Assembly: GCA_017540915.1 (NCBI GenBank)
Contig: JAFYAD010000315.1
Location: 1-6,114 of the forward strand
Origin: Lachnospiraceae bacterium
GTDB taxonomy: Bacteria > Bacillota_A > Clostridia > Lachnospirales > Lachnospiraceae
DNA length: 6,114 nucleotides
Direction: 5' to 3'
The notes under the pieces were generated by a model. The model saw nothing but the letters and a program-made list of their open reading frames with translations. It made no database searches and was not told where the DNA came from. Made by a program: the position numbers and the translations under genes. Below are positions 6,053 to 6,114 of the stretch, one piece after another. How positions within the stretch are numbered: position 1 is the first letter of the stretch; the number at the start of each line of letters is the position of its first letter.

Positions 6053-6114
6053 ATGAAGAAGATCTTATTTGCGGCCAGCGAGTGTGTTCCGTTTATCAAG
6101 ACCGGCGGTCTTGC
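6053..6114 (+). CDS. glgA: Glycogen synthase, N-terminal 20 residues only
   Basis: The window ends 62 bases into this gene. The visible residues open with MKKILFAASECVPFIKTGG and then Leu. This is the characteristic start of bacterial glycogen/starch synthases (GT5), with the K-T-G-G-L motif (residues 16-20) whose lysine contacts ADP-glucose. The enzyme adds glucose from ADP-glucose to the growing alpha-1,4-glucan. The start is well supported by GGGGAGG at 6038-6044. No promoter of its own is visible in the 58-base gap, so transcription from the yebC promoter is plausible. The rest of the gene and any glg neighbours are outside the window. Confidence 0.88.
   Translation, partial: MKKILFAASECVPFIKTGGL

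Noticed and set aside
1..6114. CRISPR array, tRNA/rRNA gene, insertion sequence or phage genes
   Set aside because: No regularly spaced repeats, RNA-like folds, transposase motifs or terminal inverted repeats were seen; coding sequence fills nearly the whole window.

Overview
This window looks like chromosomal DNA of a clostridial Firmicute, most likely Lachnospiraceae. The inference rests on moderate GC, strong GGAGG-type ribosome binding sites, a fused epimerase/dehydratase next to alr, and the protein sequence style. No database could be searched. All six genes lie on the + strand and are tightly packed, with no mobile element, RNA gene or CRISPR array visible.

Region by region: bases 1-1715 hold the 3' part of an ABC-F ATPase, a ribosome-associated translation factor type. 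A 57-base gap follows, then a 253-residue coiled-coil protein of unknown function (1773-2534). It overlaps by ATGA the bifunctional NAD(P)H-hydrate repair enzyme Nnr (2531-4045), which in turn overlaps alanine racemase Alr (4035-5147) by 11 bases. These genes look like one co-transcribed, translationally coupled run. A 109-base gap (5148-5256) carries a good extended -10 promoter, followed by a YebC/TACO1-family translation factor (5257-5994). A further 58-base gap leads into the first 20 codons of glycogen synthase GlgA (from 6053).

Functionally the window joins housekeeping tasks: ribosome assistance (ABC-F, YebC), repair of damaged nicotinamide cofactors (Nnr), D-alanine supply for peptidoglycan (Alr) and glycogen synthesis (GlgA). 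I did not find a convincing new multi-gene system. The points most worth a second look are the uncharacterised coiled-coil protein coupled to Nnr, a slippery heptamer at their junction that could in principle fuse them, and the yebC-glgA junction. That junction has a perfect 9-bp hairpin enclosing a four-codon ORF behind a strong Shine-Dalgarno-like sequence, plus a short direct repeat of the ribosome-binding region.
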